Positions 49,885 through 60,900 are shown, counted from the first letter of the stretch. The stretch is DNA of 64,000 bases from Trichuris trichiura (GCA_037903355.1 JBAJFE010000062.1:992001-1056000), one strand, 5' to 3'. The notes: generated by a model from the sequence alone, not told the origin. Numbers and translations are program-made.

Positions 49885-52119
49885 TCAGTTCGCCAATACA
49901 ATGCGTTTTGCCAACGCACTTTCTACTTGTTGCCCTTTTGTTTCCTCTTCTTGTTTGTTGGCGGGATTATCGAGGTAGGCGCTTTTCGCTTGCGCGAACT
50001 TGCAGCGCTTCCAACAGACTGACTTTGGATAGCTTCTAAAAATTTCTACTAAATTTTGCCGGCCCAAATTAGATATACTTGAATTCGCTTCTTCAGATAA
50101 AATGCTTTGCTTTTTGCGCAGATTAGAAATTGGTCGCTTTTTTTTCTTAGCAACGGCAGCTTTGCTGGATTCAGATTCAGGCTGGTCGACTGAAAAGCTC
50201 CAAATGTCATTGCGAATAGACCGACGAAACTTTACCTGAATTGGTCGCCGGTTTCGGATTGGACAGCTTTTTCAATTTTGCAACAAAAAAACCCGCCATA
50301 TTGTGCTTGTGCGGGTAGAAACGTCGACACTCTTTCAAACTTGGATGGAAACGGCCGCTTCGAAAACTAAAGCGGGCAAAAGAACACTGAGAGAAAGTTG
50401 GCGAAAAAACAATACTTACCGCGTGAAACCTGGTAGACCAAAAGTCAAACCGGTGGGTACTACCTTAACTGGACGTCTTTGCAAAGCGTAGTCTATCACT
50501 GCCTCGTTCTCTTCAACAAAGACTGAACAGGTCGAATAGACCAAATAACCGCCAGTCTTTGAATTCGCGTTAACTTGGTCAATTGCATTTAAGAGCAACT
50601 GCTTTTGCAGAAGGGAGCATCTGCGAATGTCACTTTCTGTCTATTTGAACGAAAAAAAGCAGGTAGGTAAGCGGTACAGTACACCACCATACCTTGGAAA
50701 TCTTTACAGTAGGATCTCTTGAAATCACTCCAGACCCGCTGCAAGGTGCATCCAGCAAAACTCGGTCAAACTTTATCTAGAAGACGATTATATTATTCTC
50801 ATAAGTAGGGCACAAAGAGAAAATGTCAAAGTTACTTTATTGAACTTCCTGCCGTCGATACTAGTAACTATTGCATTCTTCACGTTAAGACGGTGTATGT
50901 TGGCCGCTATTGACTTACATCTGGCTTGGTTGATATCGTTAGCCACCAGGAAGCCGGAATTTTTCATTAAAGCAGCAATGTAACTTGCTTTTCCGCCAGG
51001 GGCAGCGCACATGTCTAGGATTTTTTCCTCTTCCTTGGGATCCAACGCGAGAACAGGTAAGAAACTGCTAGCTTCTTGGATCATGTAATGGCCAGCCAAG
51101 TATTCGTTGGTGGCGCCTAAAGTTCCATCGCACTCACAACATATATAAAAATAAGTCTTAACAGCTAAAACTTTAAGTAGTGCAAACTTAATAAGTTGAA
51201 TTGTTAGCAAAGAAGTTCTAAAAAGGGATGCGCACGTATTAATCTATATAACGGTAGCGAAAGCCAACTAATATACCAATTGGGACAGGCGATCCGTAAA
51301 CTACAAGACCAACCTTTGACCAGTTGCCAACTGGACGCAAGTTGACGCCCCGATTAATCAAAGCCTTGAAAATTGATTTCTGTTAAATGCATTTAGAAGA
51401 AAACTGTGCAAGTCAACTTTTGCCAGATCTGTCCGCCTTGTCTTCAAGGTATTGCAACGAATAACGACAGGACGTTCAACCTCATTGGCTTGCAAAAATT
51501 CCAGCAACTATAATGATCAAGCCTTAGATATTATGAAGAATGAACTCAAGACTATTTCGGCAAACGGATGCGTGTAGTACATGTTGCTTACCTCTTCAAT
51601 GGAGAATAAATTGATGAATCGCTCCATGATAAAGTCGTTATAGCCATAATAAAGGCACAAGTCTTTCCGTAATTCTTCGAGATACTCTTTACGGCTTTTT
51701 CTGCAGAAAAGATGTCCAATAAAGTATTCGGGCTGCAGGAAACTATACCTTTTCGGTGTTTGGCTGGACAATGACTTCAACGATCCAACAGTCGCTTTGA
51801 TCCTCTCGTAAACGTCGTCAATGTTGAGCGCATTGCCTTCCTTCCCGGATCCATCAGCAGTTTCAGACTCGTTCATGTTTAGATTAATTTCACCTTCGCC
51901 ATCATCAGTGCCGTCAGAAAATGTTTCCTCATTAAAATCTTCGTCTTCCGAACCAAAATCATCCACTTCGTCGTCGTCGTCAACAGGTACGGCTGCCGCG
52001 AGCTCAACCTTTCCATTGACGCTTTTAGCCGCTTTAAACGCCTCCTCAGACTTTTTCCCGCCAAATACTTCGACGACATTGCTAAAATGAACTCTTGCTT
52101 TTTGCTTCGACTTATCCAT
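49885..52119 (-). CDS. NOP2: NOP2/NSUN1, 28S-type rRNA cytosine-5 methyltransferase
   Basis: Nine exons in frame give 564 residues: 51749-52119, 51592-51700, 51418-51507, 51277-51379, 50836-51116, 50693-50776, 50420-50640, 50236-50366, 49885-50189. The N-terminus is acidic ([17 protein letters not shown]). Then come the PUA-adjacent block ([19 protein letters not shown]), the SAM site ([14 protein letters not shown]), the general Cys motif [11 protein letters not shown], the catalytic [12 protein letters not shown] and [16 protein letters not shown]. This order is diagnostic of NOP2. The enzyme methylates a conserved cytosine of large-subunit rRNA in the nucleolus. The start ATG is chosen because the frame closes with no earlier ATG. 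Intron 1 (48 nt) is a multiple of three and open, so it could be misread as coding. The C-terminal tail is lysine-rich and not conserved. Confidence 0.95.
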
Positions 52120-52417
52120 TTGGAATAAACCCAATTTTAGCTATCTTTATTAAACACTAAGCAAGAAAAGATTTTCAAGTTCTAATTTACAGTAGTGTGA
52201 ATGTATGGTTCTGTTTTGTCCTGCTTGGCGGTATCCTTTTTGTTTCAGCTAAAACGTTATCTTTGTTATGCATTTTTTTGTAGTTTAATTAATTACATGT
52301 AAAAGTTGCTACTGGAGCTTTTATTAGTATAGAAATTAGAGCCACGGGTACGTTGCGCAAGGAAATGCGTTTCTAGCTTTTCAGGTTCGCTGGATATTGC
52401 TTGCTCTGCTTGGATAC
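52120..52417. promoter_or_regulatory. Bidirectional promoter region, NOP2/TMEM186
   Basis: The start codons of NOP2 (-) and TMEM186 (+) are 298 bp apart and point away from each other. No TATA box is obvious. An acceptor-like CTAGCTTTTCAG ends at 52384, 33 bp before the TMEM186 ATG, and could mark a 5' UTR intron or a trans-splice site. Confidence 0.6.
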
Positions 52418-53008
52418 ATGCTGTCACGCTATCTAAGGCTACTTGGTCGATGCACTTGTATTCCCTTTGGCCAGTATTTGTCAATTAGCAAACTCTCTGC
52501 CGCACGCGTTGGATCGCATGCCGCCTCTAATGGGCATACATGGCACCCAATTTATCGTTTCAAGTGGATCTTTGTTGCGACCGCCATTGGCAAACTAAAA
52601 CTGGTGCAGTCAGTCATTACCGTACTTCTTGTTCCTGTTGCTGCTGTAGCTTTCCGTAATGACAAAATTTCCCGCTTTGACTTGTCATCCATCGTTTTCG
52701 TCGCCGTGTTCGCTTTAGTCATGCTGTACGTAATGTCTTACGGGCTTCGTCGTATTATAGGAGTTATTAGCGTAGATCAGAAAGCTTCCGTTATTCGTAT
52801 TGGATATTTAAATTTTTGGGGCAGACGACGGAACGCAATTGTTCCCATTGCTGACGTTATTCCGCTCAGCGACGCGAACATTGCACCAGCAGACTTTTGG
52901 GCCCCTGTCCAACGTTTTTCGGATAAAAACTTTTTGCTCTATCTGCCGCTGAAGAAAATAGAAATTGTCGATGAGAAGATATTCTATTCCATCTTTGGTC
53001 AGTTCTAA
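52418..53008 (+). CDS. TMEM186: TMEM186-like mitochondrial inner-membrane protein
   Basis: A single exon of 196 residues (human 213). The first 40 residues are basic and hydroxylated without acids, like a mitochondrial presequence. Two membrane segments follow (roughly residues 65-83 and 92-115). Family blocks are YRFKWIF, LKLVQS, LYVMSYGLRRIIG, RIGYLNFWG and ADVIPLSDA, all in the order found in human TMEM186. The human protein takes part in complex I assembly as part of the MCIA complex. An in-frame extension upstream lacks an ATG, so the start at 52418 is used. The stop codon TAA at 53006-53008 overlaps an AATAAA (53007-53012). Confidence 0.9.
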   Translation: MLSRYLRLLGRCTCIPFGQYLSISKLSAARVGSHAASNGHTWHPIYRFKWIFVATAIGKLKLVQSVITVLLVPVAAVAFRNDKISRFDLSSIVFVAVFALVMLYVMSYGLRRIIGVISVDQKASVIRIGYLNFWGRRRNAIVPIADVIPLSDANIAPADFWAPVQRFSDKNFLLYLPLKKIEIVDEKIFYSIFGQF

Positions 53009-53315
53009 TAAACTTCTGAAAAAGTGTTCTGGAAATAATGCCGTTCAAATTCAAAATCCGACCGGCTTGCATAACTCTAATGTAGTAACCCAGCTCTAAC
53101 TTGTACCTAAGAATCGTTCTGCATATACGGTTAGCGTTCCTTCCAAATCAGCCAATTCGAGTAAGTTGTTTGCTTAATGTCATTCTAGCTTGTATATGCT
53201 TTTCTGAAAAATATTTAAAGAGGAAACAAAGAAACAGGGAGTAATTTATTTTATAGTCAAATTTTGGACGCTTCCATTTCTGTCGTGTGAATGGTTTAGC
53301 TTGTATCTTTCAATG
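53009..53315. other. Short convergent intergenic region
   Basis: TMEM186 (+) and the CTDNEP1-like gene (-) end here. It contains AATAAA at 53007-53012 for the plus-strand gene and AATAAA on the minus strand at 53245-53250, about 65 nt past the phosphatase stop. Nothing else is seen. Confidence 0.6.
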
Positions 53316-54122
53316 TCAGCTATGTTTAGTGCTTTCCCGCAATACTACGGTTGTCCTTTTCAGTTTTTCGATTGGTACTATTGACCTCCGGTCCGAGCCA
53401 CGTTGAAGGATGCTGCGCACATCGGAACAGAAACGGAGGCAGTCAAGAAATGGAAGCAAATCTAGCAGAGCCGTATCGCTTCTATTGCCGGTCCATTCTT
53501 TGATGGGGACAGCATTTTGTGGATAACACAGATAGGCGGTAGGCGAATTGTCAATTATGCATATCCTGCGAAGGTCATCGCAGATAATTCTTAAATCCTT
53601 CGTCAAGGATACGTTTAGAGGCAGGCAGTGCTTTCTGTACAGTCGTATGTTCAAAATTCCGCGACTTCCGTCCAGCATATTGATAATTGGATCTGCGTAC
53701 TCCTCCATGGCCGCAGTATAAATCACTAAAAGGTACCATTTGCTAACCATATCTAAGAAAGCGTCAACGTATGGTCTTTTGTAAACCTCCGTTTTAACTT
53801 TTCGATTCTTTGCACATATGTGAAAGACCAGGTCTGCTTCGTAACCTTTTAATTGCGATTCTTCTGGTAAAATATCGTAGCATGAATGAACAAGTGTTTC
53901 GTCCAGGTCCAACACTAGAATCTTTGTTTGTACATGCTGCAGTTGTGCAGATAGTCCTGTGCCGACGGGTATATCTTTGTAGGTGAACTGGTATCTTTTT
54001 TTCATTCGTTCAAAGAACGAATCGATTGTAGATACCAGCCATTCCTTCGTTCGTATGCTGTTCCTGCCCGGTACAGCGCGAAAATTGAATACATTTTCCG
54101 TACACCCATTTGTAGGTGTCAT
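53316..54122 (-). CDS. CTDNEP1/Dullard-like HAD phosphatase, intronless
   Basis: A single open frame of 268 residues (human CTDNEP1 244). The FCP1/SCP phosphatase core starts with LVLDLDETLVHS, where Asp72 and Asp74 are the nucleophile and acid. It continues with YTAAMEEYADPIINMLDGSRG, the IRLYRKHC block, ICIIDNSPTAY and SDTALLDLLPFLDCLRF, all in family order. The substrate in other animals is lipin at the nuclear envelope and ER. An in-frame stop lies just upstream, and the first ATG downstream is used. Two oddities stand out. The neighbouring conserved genes average an intron every 150-250 coding bases, while this has none. The N-terminal membrane helix of CTDNEP1 is not evident. A retroposed paralogue is plausible. 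Confidence 0.88.
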   Translation of the reverse strand: MTPTNGCTENVFNFRAVPGRNSIRTKEWLVSTIDSFFERMKKRYQFTYKDIPVGTGLSAQLQHVQTKILVLDLDETLVHSCYDILPEESQLKGYEADLVFHICAKNRKVKTEVYKRPYVDAFLDMVSKWYLLVIYTAAMEEYADPIINMLDGSRGILNIRLYRKHCLPLNVSLTKDLRIICDDLRRICIIDNSPTAYLCYPQNAVPIKEWTGNRSDTALLDLLPFLDCLRFCSDVRSILQRGSDRRSIVPIEKLKRTTVVLRESTKHS

Positions 54123-54708
54123 TGGTTGTGCATCCTTCAAATGCCATTATTTGTTGGCAACTGAACTTCTAGTCGAATATCTTTGCTTCTTTAGTTTAAA
54201 CCTTGCCTAAGAAAATGTGGTAGTTTAATGTCATTCCGTGGTGACCATACCCCGTTATGAGTTTCCGAACCGAATGTCCCTACTTTTTCTTCATTTTTTG
54301 ACTAGAGGGAGCAGAGCTTTATTTTTCTTGGAGAAGCCGTGCTTCCCGAAAAGACCTAAGCTTTACATAGTGATTTCGGCACTTTCCATACAATGTATTA
54401 TTGGAGAGCGTGCTTATTTACGCATCAATGTGTTCGAGTAGTAGAAGCATGAACTGAAGTCTTCGGGGTTTGTGTTAATCCACGTTCAGCTTACTTTTCT
54501 GCTGAGGGCAGATTGAAGAAAAGAATCGGAAGCTTTATGTGTGTACTTCCTAGACGGGTTAACGCGTACGGAAAATGTACTCATAATGCCATTACGAAAT
54601 GCTACACGTTTAAAACTCGCTTATGAGGTCGTATTACCGAAAGTGTAAGCATATCGAGGAACCTCTTCGGAAAATGTCCCCTTTTATCTTCTCTCAAACA
54701 TTATTCAA
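54123..54708. other. Upstream region of the CTDNEP1-like gene
   Basis: Presumed promoter of the minus-strand phosphatase. I see no other gene or repeat. Confidence 0.4.
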
Positions 54709-55131
54709 GAGCCGTTGACATAGTGTATGGTCTTCTACGGCTTTTCCCGTTTATCTGTTGTGCTTGTATCTGTAAATTAGACGAAACAGCTGCTCTACCA
54801 ACGGATGGATGAGCCGTTATTAAGAAAAATTGTACAGATGTCAATGCACTCAACTGTTTAATATCAGAGCTTTCGGAACGCTCTAGTTCCGTCGTCAGTG
54901 AGGTGGTGGAGCTACGGAACTAGAGCGTTCCGAAAGCTTTGAACATTAAACAGTTGAGTGCATTGACATCTGTACAATTTTTCTTAATAACGGCTCATCC
55001 ATCCGTTGATAGAGCAGCTGTTTCGTTTAATTTACAGATACCAGCACAACAGATAAACGGGAAAAGCCATAGAAGACCATCCACTATGAAATCCCATCCC
55101 GTTACGAAGCACCCAGTGTTCGAGCCGTTAA
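54709..55131 (+). mobile_element. Fold-back element D, Penelope-related, with 8-bp TSD
   Basis: The insert 54717-55123 is bounded by GAGCCGTT (54709-54716 and 55124-55131). It is a nearly complete palindrome: the left half (54719-54905) and right half (54912-55088) are inverted copies. After the right arm comes the tail starting ATGAAATCCC and ending CACCCAGTGTTC. The left half carries the stem-loop core with CTGACGA on the minus strand (54867-54898); the right half has lost that heptamer. It is the longest of the four short elements and lies 220 bp from the full Penelope-like element. Confidence 0.85.
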
Positions 55132-55494
55132 CTAAACATATGATTACTTAAAGTGAAAGTTTGCTGCGTTATCCTAAGTAGAAACTTTGCTAAGTATTGT
55201 TGGTAGCTTATTCAGTGACGTTCTTTGAAATAACGAAATGTTGAGAAGTTCGCATATCAGGTTAAGTTGTCTTGCGCGTTGGTTTCGTTGTCGGCCTCCT
55301 TATCTAACAATTACAGTCTTTTGTGGACTTGTTTGGCATAGTGAGATAAAGCTATTATATTACCTTCACTACTTTATACGGTATGTTCTCTTGCCCGTTG
55401 ATGGGTTCTGAAATTAAACCGAAGCAAATGCCCTACCAACGGATGGATGAGCAATTATTAAGGAAAAATACAGAACAAGTACTTAAACAGTTCG

Positions 55495-55527
55495 GAGCTT
55501 TCGGGACTAACTTTGTCCCGTCGTCAG
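55495..55527 (-). other. Conserved stem-loop core with hammerhead-like motifs
   Basis: On the minus strand: CTGACGA (55527-55521), a stem CGGGAC/GTCCCG (55520-55515 with 55507-55502), then AAAGCTC. The same arrangement occurs in element D (54898-54867) with stem CGGAAC/GTTCCG, so one base pair differs by a compensatory change. In element B (21211-21243) it appears with CCGACGA. CUGANGA and GAAA flanking a helix are the core of hammerhead ribozymes, which are known from Penelope-like element terminal repeats. The junction here has one base more than the canonical core and I could not place the cleavage site, so ribozyme activity is only a hypothesis. Confidence 0.4.
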
Positions 55528-55547
55528 CGATGGTGGTAATGGTGCTT

Positions 55548-56355
55548 TTACTCCGATGTTAGGGTATTTATAGGCAGGGAGAGGGCGCCAGTCGGTATGG
55601 AACAACAACCCGTTTTACTGATAACAGATGTCCATATCGAGCTGATCTCCACCCGTTTGTCACGGTTAGTGGGGGCGTTGCTACCTATGCACAGGGACTC
55701 CTTTATTTTGCCTAAGGCGAAAATGGCTCTCGCGGCAAATGATCGACGGGTGCAGGTCACGTGAGCATTGAGAGGAATGCACAGCAACCGCGGAGGTGTT
55801 CTTCGCTTTTTCCATGGCTTGTAGAGGCGGAATTGTTCTAGGACGTCCCCGACGTGTTCTGTATATTCCGTTCAGTTCATCTTCAGCGGTCCGGTAACTG
55901 TTGAGCGCATGCATGCGTTCTTTAAATCTGTCAAATAGGGTATTGCCCGTTTCTCCTATGTAGGAGGCGTTGCAATCACAATTAATCACATAAACGACGC
56001 CAGGTCTCTGTTCGAATGGGACCTTGATCTTATCGTTCCGCACTAAGGAACGAAGGTTGGGGGAAGACTTGAAGAAAATGCGGAAGCTGTACTGGCGACC
56101 CAGACGTTGCAAGTGTTCCCCCAGGCCGACGTAGTAAGAAATGGTGAGAACTGGACGAGGATCCCTCTCATTATTTGAGGTGGTGTCGGTAGGGTTTAAC
56201 CTTCGCGCTATGGTGGAGGAGACGAAGGTTTTGGGGTAGCCATTTTTCTCCATCGTCGTCGCAATGTGGTGTAATTCAGAATTCAGGAATTCTGAATCAC
56301 AGATTGCGATGGCGCGGTCCACCATCCCTGTCACTATGCCCCTCTTTACTGACAT
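55548..56355 (-). pseudogene. Penelope-like GIY-YIG endonuclease domain, frameshifted
   Basis: The frame 56355-55681 contains VVYVINCDCNASYIGETGN and DRFKERM, the GIY-YIG signature with its conserved Arg. This is the C-terminal endonuclease of Penelope-like elements. The last part of the protein continues in another frame (55787-55548), with APTNRDKRVE matching the usual C-terminal tail of this family. The break near 55.78 kb is therefore a frameshift rather than a natural end. Confidence 0.9.
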
Positions 56356-57666
56356 GGGGTGGTGAGAGCAGAAATGCAGGTGTCTGTCCAGAAATGCAGG
56401 TGTTCCTATATAATGTTGTTTTTAAAGACGTGGCATTTCGGTGAACCAACACATCTAGGAAGGGAAGTTTCCTGCCTATTTCCCTTTCAATTGTAAAGGA
56501 AATTTTTCCCGGGAAGATCGAGTTCAGGTATTTCAAGAGAGCTTTCTCCTGTCCTTTTTTAGCAATAGCAAAAATGTCATCCACGTAGCGCTTGACCAGA
56601 CGGGGAGTGCAATGGTTGTCCGAACTTTCGAAGGCAATTTCCTCTAGATGCTCCATGAGCAACTCTGCGAGGACCGGAGAAAGTGGACTGCCCATTGGTG
56701 CTCCCTCGTTCTGTCGGTAGAAGCTTTTTTGAAACCTGAAGTAGTTCCCTTCACACGTACAAAACGAGACTAACTTTACTATTTGACAAGGAAACAGCTT
56801 AGTTCTCTCACTTAAGCTGTTGTCATTGTTCAATAGGGTTTGTAGTCTGTTGAGGGTGTGTGAAATGGGAATGCTGGTGAAGAGATCCTTCACATCGTAA
56901 CTTACCAGAAAGTCTGATTTTGAAACGTGGTACGAGCATAGGGAAGCGCAGAAGTCCTTGCGGTTGGTTACGTGAGAGTCCCTTCCTCCGGTCGACGGCT
57001 GGAAGATACCTTTGAGGTAAACACAAAGTTGCGATGTGACGCTGTTTACACAGCACACAACTGGTCTCAAAGGCACCCCAAGTTTGTGGACCTTTGGAAG
57101 GCCGTAGAGCTGAGGGCACACGGTGTTACTCTTGAAGTACAACCTTTTTCGGATGGAGGTGATGGTATTCTCCTTGGATAGCTCTGCGACGGACTGTAGG
57201 ATGTTCCTCAGCTCTAGCCTAGCCTGTGGAGTTGGATCTGACTGAATGGGCGTGTAAGTGGTGCTGTTTAATAACGACAACATTTTGTCAACATAATTCG
57301 TCTTGTCCAGAAGCACCACTACATTGTCTTTATCAGCCTTGGTGGCAATTAGATCGTTTCTCCTTTTTAGTTTATTAACTACGTCCTTCTCTACGCGGTT
57401 GAGATTACGCTTTTCAAATCTGTTCATTTGCCACGATGAACCCGAAATGACGCCTTTAATCTCATCGCTTTACTCGGTTCCGTCCTAGTTAGGCTCATTT
57501 CTGTTGAAGCTATGACGTCAGGGAAAGGCACCGTCTTAGGGGTAGGAACGAAGTTGAGACCTTTGGAGAGGACGTTACTTTCAGAACCCATCAACGGGCA
57601 AGAAAACGTACCGCATAAAGTAGTGATGAAAATCCATTGCCCCGTTAAGAAGCACCCCGTCTTCAA
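56297..57666 (-). pseudogene. Penelope-like reverse transcriptase, frameshifted
   Basis: The main frame (57427-56297) carries LYGLPKVHK, the finger motif SYDVKDLFTSIP with the first catalytic Asp, GAPMGSPLSPVLAEL, the catalytic RYVDDIFA and KLPFLDVLVHR. The family N-terminus (SNVLSKGLNFVPTPKTVPF) lies in a different frame at 57666-57424, and the downstream junction to the endonuclease near 56.37 kb is also shifted, next to a short repeated CACCTGCATTTCT. The encoded enzyme would prime reverse transcription at an endonuclease-cut target, but this copy cannot make one continuous protein. Confidence 0.92.
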
Positions 57667-57948
57667 GATTATTATATTACCTGTTTTAATTGTGTCTTCA
57701 TTATCAGTCTGGTGAATGTGAGACCCGGAGCAAAGTTTATTTTAGCGAATTCAAATTCAACACTTCCAGGCAGTTAGAAAATAAAAACATTAGTTATAGG
57801 GTGTACCTTACTTGGCTATATTCCAAATTCGATTTTCTTACTTTTGATCACTCGTCTTTTGCGAAAATGCGTTGGCTACGCGCGAGAAATTGTCCAGTCG
57901 ACTTTTTATGCACTGTGGAAAGGTTCAGGCTATAGTTGCTTTAATAGG

Positions 57949-60900
57949 CTAATGAAAGAGTTCTAAATTGTTTCTGATTTCGTCGAAGTACATCAACGCA
58001 TCAAGAACGGATAATGCGGTTCTGATCTCTTCCATTTTTCTTAAATAAGCTTCCTGCCTTCTCAAGTTTTCCAACCTTCTTTCTTTATGCGCCACCGCCT
58101 AGACAATAGAAAGAATTAGTCGTATATTGCCTGTATGCCAGTAATCAACGCACGTATGCAAATGACGAATTCTTTTTGAAAATGGGAACAGATCTGCGCA
58201 TTGTTTTCTTATCAAAACTTCGTTAAATCAATACCTTCAAGGTTTGAGAAGTTGTTTTACCAAGTTCACGCGTGCGATGAGGCAGTTGAGAAAATGGGCA
58301 TCCAATTACTTTCTGCTAGCTTTAGTTGTATTATCATTGAGCTGCTTTCTATCTGTTAATACCAACTTAGATTAGAGAAGTTAGATGTCTCGTCACTGGT
58401 CAATAGAAGCCTATGCCTCTATTTTAGGTTTAAGGATGCTTGCTCAATTCTGAGATTACGTTTTACAGCGAAAAAGCATTCATTATCGTTGAGTACATAA
58501 GCTTCTTTAGGTACTTATGCTACGTCATTGAGCCAACGAGGCATATGCAATAATCGCTGGATATACAGTACCTTTAGATTAACAGGTATGTCTTTTTATT
58601 TAGTTTGCCTACGGGTGGTAATACTATTTTGAAAGTGTTTTTCTATCAGTTGAAGCTGCAGTTGCCGTGACTTAAGCTATGCAATCTTGGGTGTTCTTTA
58701 CGGAAAGCTTATCTCTGTAATGATTTCACTAATTGTCAGCTGTAAAACCTTCTTTTTCTTACCTTTTTGCATCCCTTCATGCACTCAGTCACTTTATCCG
58801 AGAGTCGAATATGACCTGCAGACTTTCCACCTTCCACGAGTAAAATGTTTATGGGAACACACTTGACAGTTCTGCAAGTTTCGTCATGATGTCTAATTTG
58901 GCGGTCCAGGTTTGCCATTTTCCTTCTGTCACCTTCAGTCAATTGCAACGCTGCCTTTAAAGATGAACTTTAGTCCTTCGTCTTGTTGCAAGTTGTTCTC
59001 AACAACTTTCGAGCGTGCTTAACGCAAGTCGTTTAAGCTAGACTTACCTTGATAAGCTCGTACTTTGCTTCTTCCTAAAAAAGGCAGTTCAAGCAAGACG
59101 GTCAATGTAATGGTAGCATTTTATTTCTGCGCAAACCTTGAGCTAAGCTATTGCTTACAGTGTTATAATAAAGGTTGTTACAGTTCGACCTTCCAGCGGT
59201 GTGAAGTGAACTTGGCATTAAGTGTAGGAAATTGATTTTTGTCCCTTAATTCTGTCACTGAACGATATTCTCCTTTTAAGAACGTTTGCAATGGTTTTGA
59301 AATGGATTGTTTATTTGATTGCATGTTACTGGTTAACTTTCCGCGCTCGAAGAAGCGTACAAAAATGTTAAAAAAGGAAATAACCTTTTAACGAAGTGGT
59401 AAAACTTCTTTGTAAAGAAATGACGATTAGACGCTTGTGAGATAGGAGTCTTTTGGTTTTTATATTATATCATCGTTATTTGAGAAAATTATAAAGCAGA
59501 TAAACAGGGGCTGACGCCTATTTAGTTACTTTCTCCGAAAATTATTAATAATAAGTGCAACACCACCGATGTTTCATTTACGCTCTATCCTATCTATTTC
59601 TGTCACGAGCTCTCAGATTATAAACTGCAAGCTTTCCATTGCTGAAGTTAATTGCCGAAATCAGGCATACCTCATCCAAATTTTTAAAGTAGATCCTGAT
59701 TTGTCCCCAGTATTCTGCCGCATCGTTCGGAGACATTTCATCCCGTATTTCAGCCATATTTTTCCAGTAATCTTCCTTCCTTTCCAGTTCTTCCACCAAA
59801 TCGTACTCTTTTCTGACTACCTGAAAATTGTTTTACTTGAAAAGTTTTCTTTGGTTTCATTGCATCTCAAATTTGTTTGAACTTACGCGCTTTACGCGTT
59901 CTTGCTTAGTCCGTTCTGTTTCCGCGCAGTTTTCAATTCTTTTGATGCAAGGAAAAGAAACATGAGATATTTTGGCAATTTTTTTTGCTCCTTGTAGCGA
60001 AATGCCATATATTCAGTGTGAGGTAAAACTGGTTGGTTAGATATTCAGTAATTCTGACTCTTTGATTCCTAACATGTAAGCGTACAGGCAAGCGCGAATG
60101 TGCCTCTGCTTTTGGGTTCAAAGTGAATTCCACAATTGCACTTAACCTCCTAGATGCGGAAATCTTGGAATTGAATAATTTGAATTTCAAATTGTTCTTA
60201 TAACCTCAGCATCCAGTACTATACGACAATACTGGAAAAATTAAACGCATTGCCCATGCCGCAAAGTAGCCTGGTACATTTCCTAACAGCAAGCCATTGA
60301 AGGACAACGTTTTACTTTATGTCTTCTTGCTTTCACGGGGCTACTGTCAATTATTATCGTATAGTCAAGTTCATTTCAAGCGAAGGACTTTTGCCTAAGT
60401 AATTGCGAGAATAAGCGGACTGGTTTTAATTCGTCACGTTTTTAGTGTTTTCTAGCGTTAGAACATTGGTCTATTCCTTTGCCAACGGCGCAACAACGTG
60501 TTCTCAGAACTCTCGATGTTTATAGCCGTATGCTTAACAGTAGCATGTCTTTCTTGTTGGCGAACATTTCGTCCATTAACAGTTCTCTTGAGCGGTCACA
60601 ATCTTACAGAATATTATGCATGGGGGTGTAATGGGCTCGTGAAACACGTTCCCATCTTGAAGAATTCTATCTTCAAAAACTTTTACGCGTCTAAATAATC
60701 ACATGACTATCTATTATGTGATTTCTAATAACACAGCTGAAATCGAGGTTTTCAATGTTTTAGCCAGTTAGAAGAGTTTATGGTTGAGCTATGTTATTGT
60801 GAACGAAATTCCCGCTTGAGGAAAAAATGTTTCTTTTTATAATGTTTTCCATTCAGTCAAAACTTTCGAAGCTTATTTTCCCTTAGCAATGTACGAAGCA

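Larger units (their letters stand above)
55353..57682 (-). mobile_element. Penelope-like retroelement, complete ends, 13-bp TSD
   Basis: The element 55366-57669 is flanked by the perfect 13-bp direct repeat TATTATATTACCT (55353-55365 and 57670-57682). Inverted arms of about 45 bp lie at 55368-55413 and 57580-57625, followed on the right by a 44-bp tail like that of the short elements (ATGAAAATCC...CACCCCGTCTTC). Inside, on the minus strand, are a Penelope-type reverse transcriptase and a GIY-YIG endonuclease. At least three frameshifts (near 57.43, 56.37 and 55.78 kb) break the single expected frame. The intact target duplication suggests a fairly recent insertion. Confidence 0.93.

Noticed and set aside
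60498..60698. A 66-codon plus-strand frame ending with a sequence slightly like the fold-back tail
   Set aside because: No inverted arms or target duplication nearby, and it lies in an intron of the 7-exon gene on the other strand.
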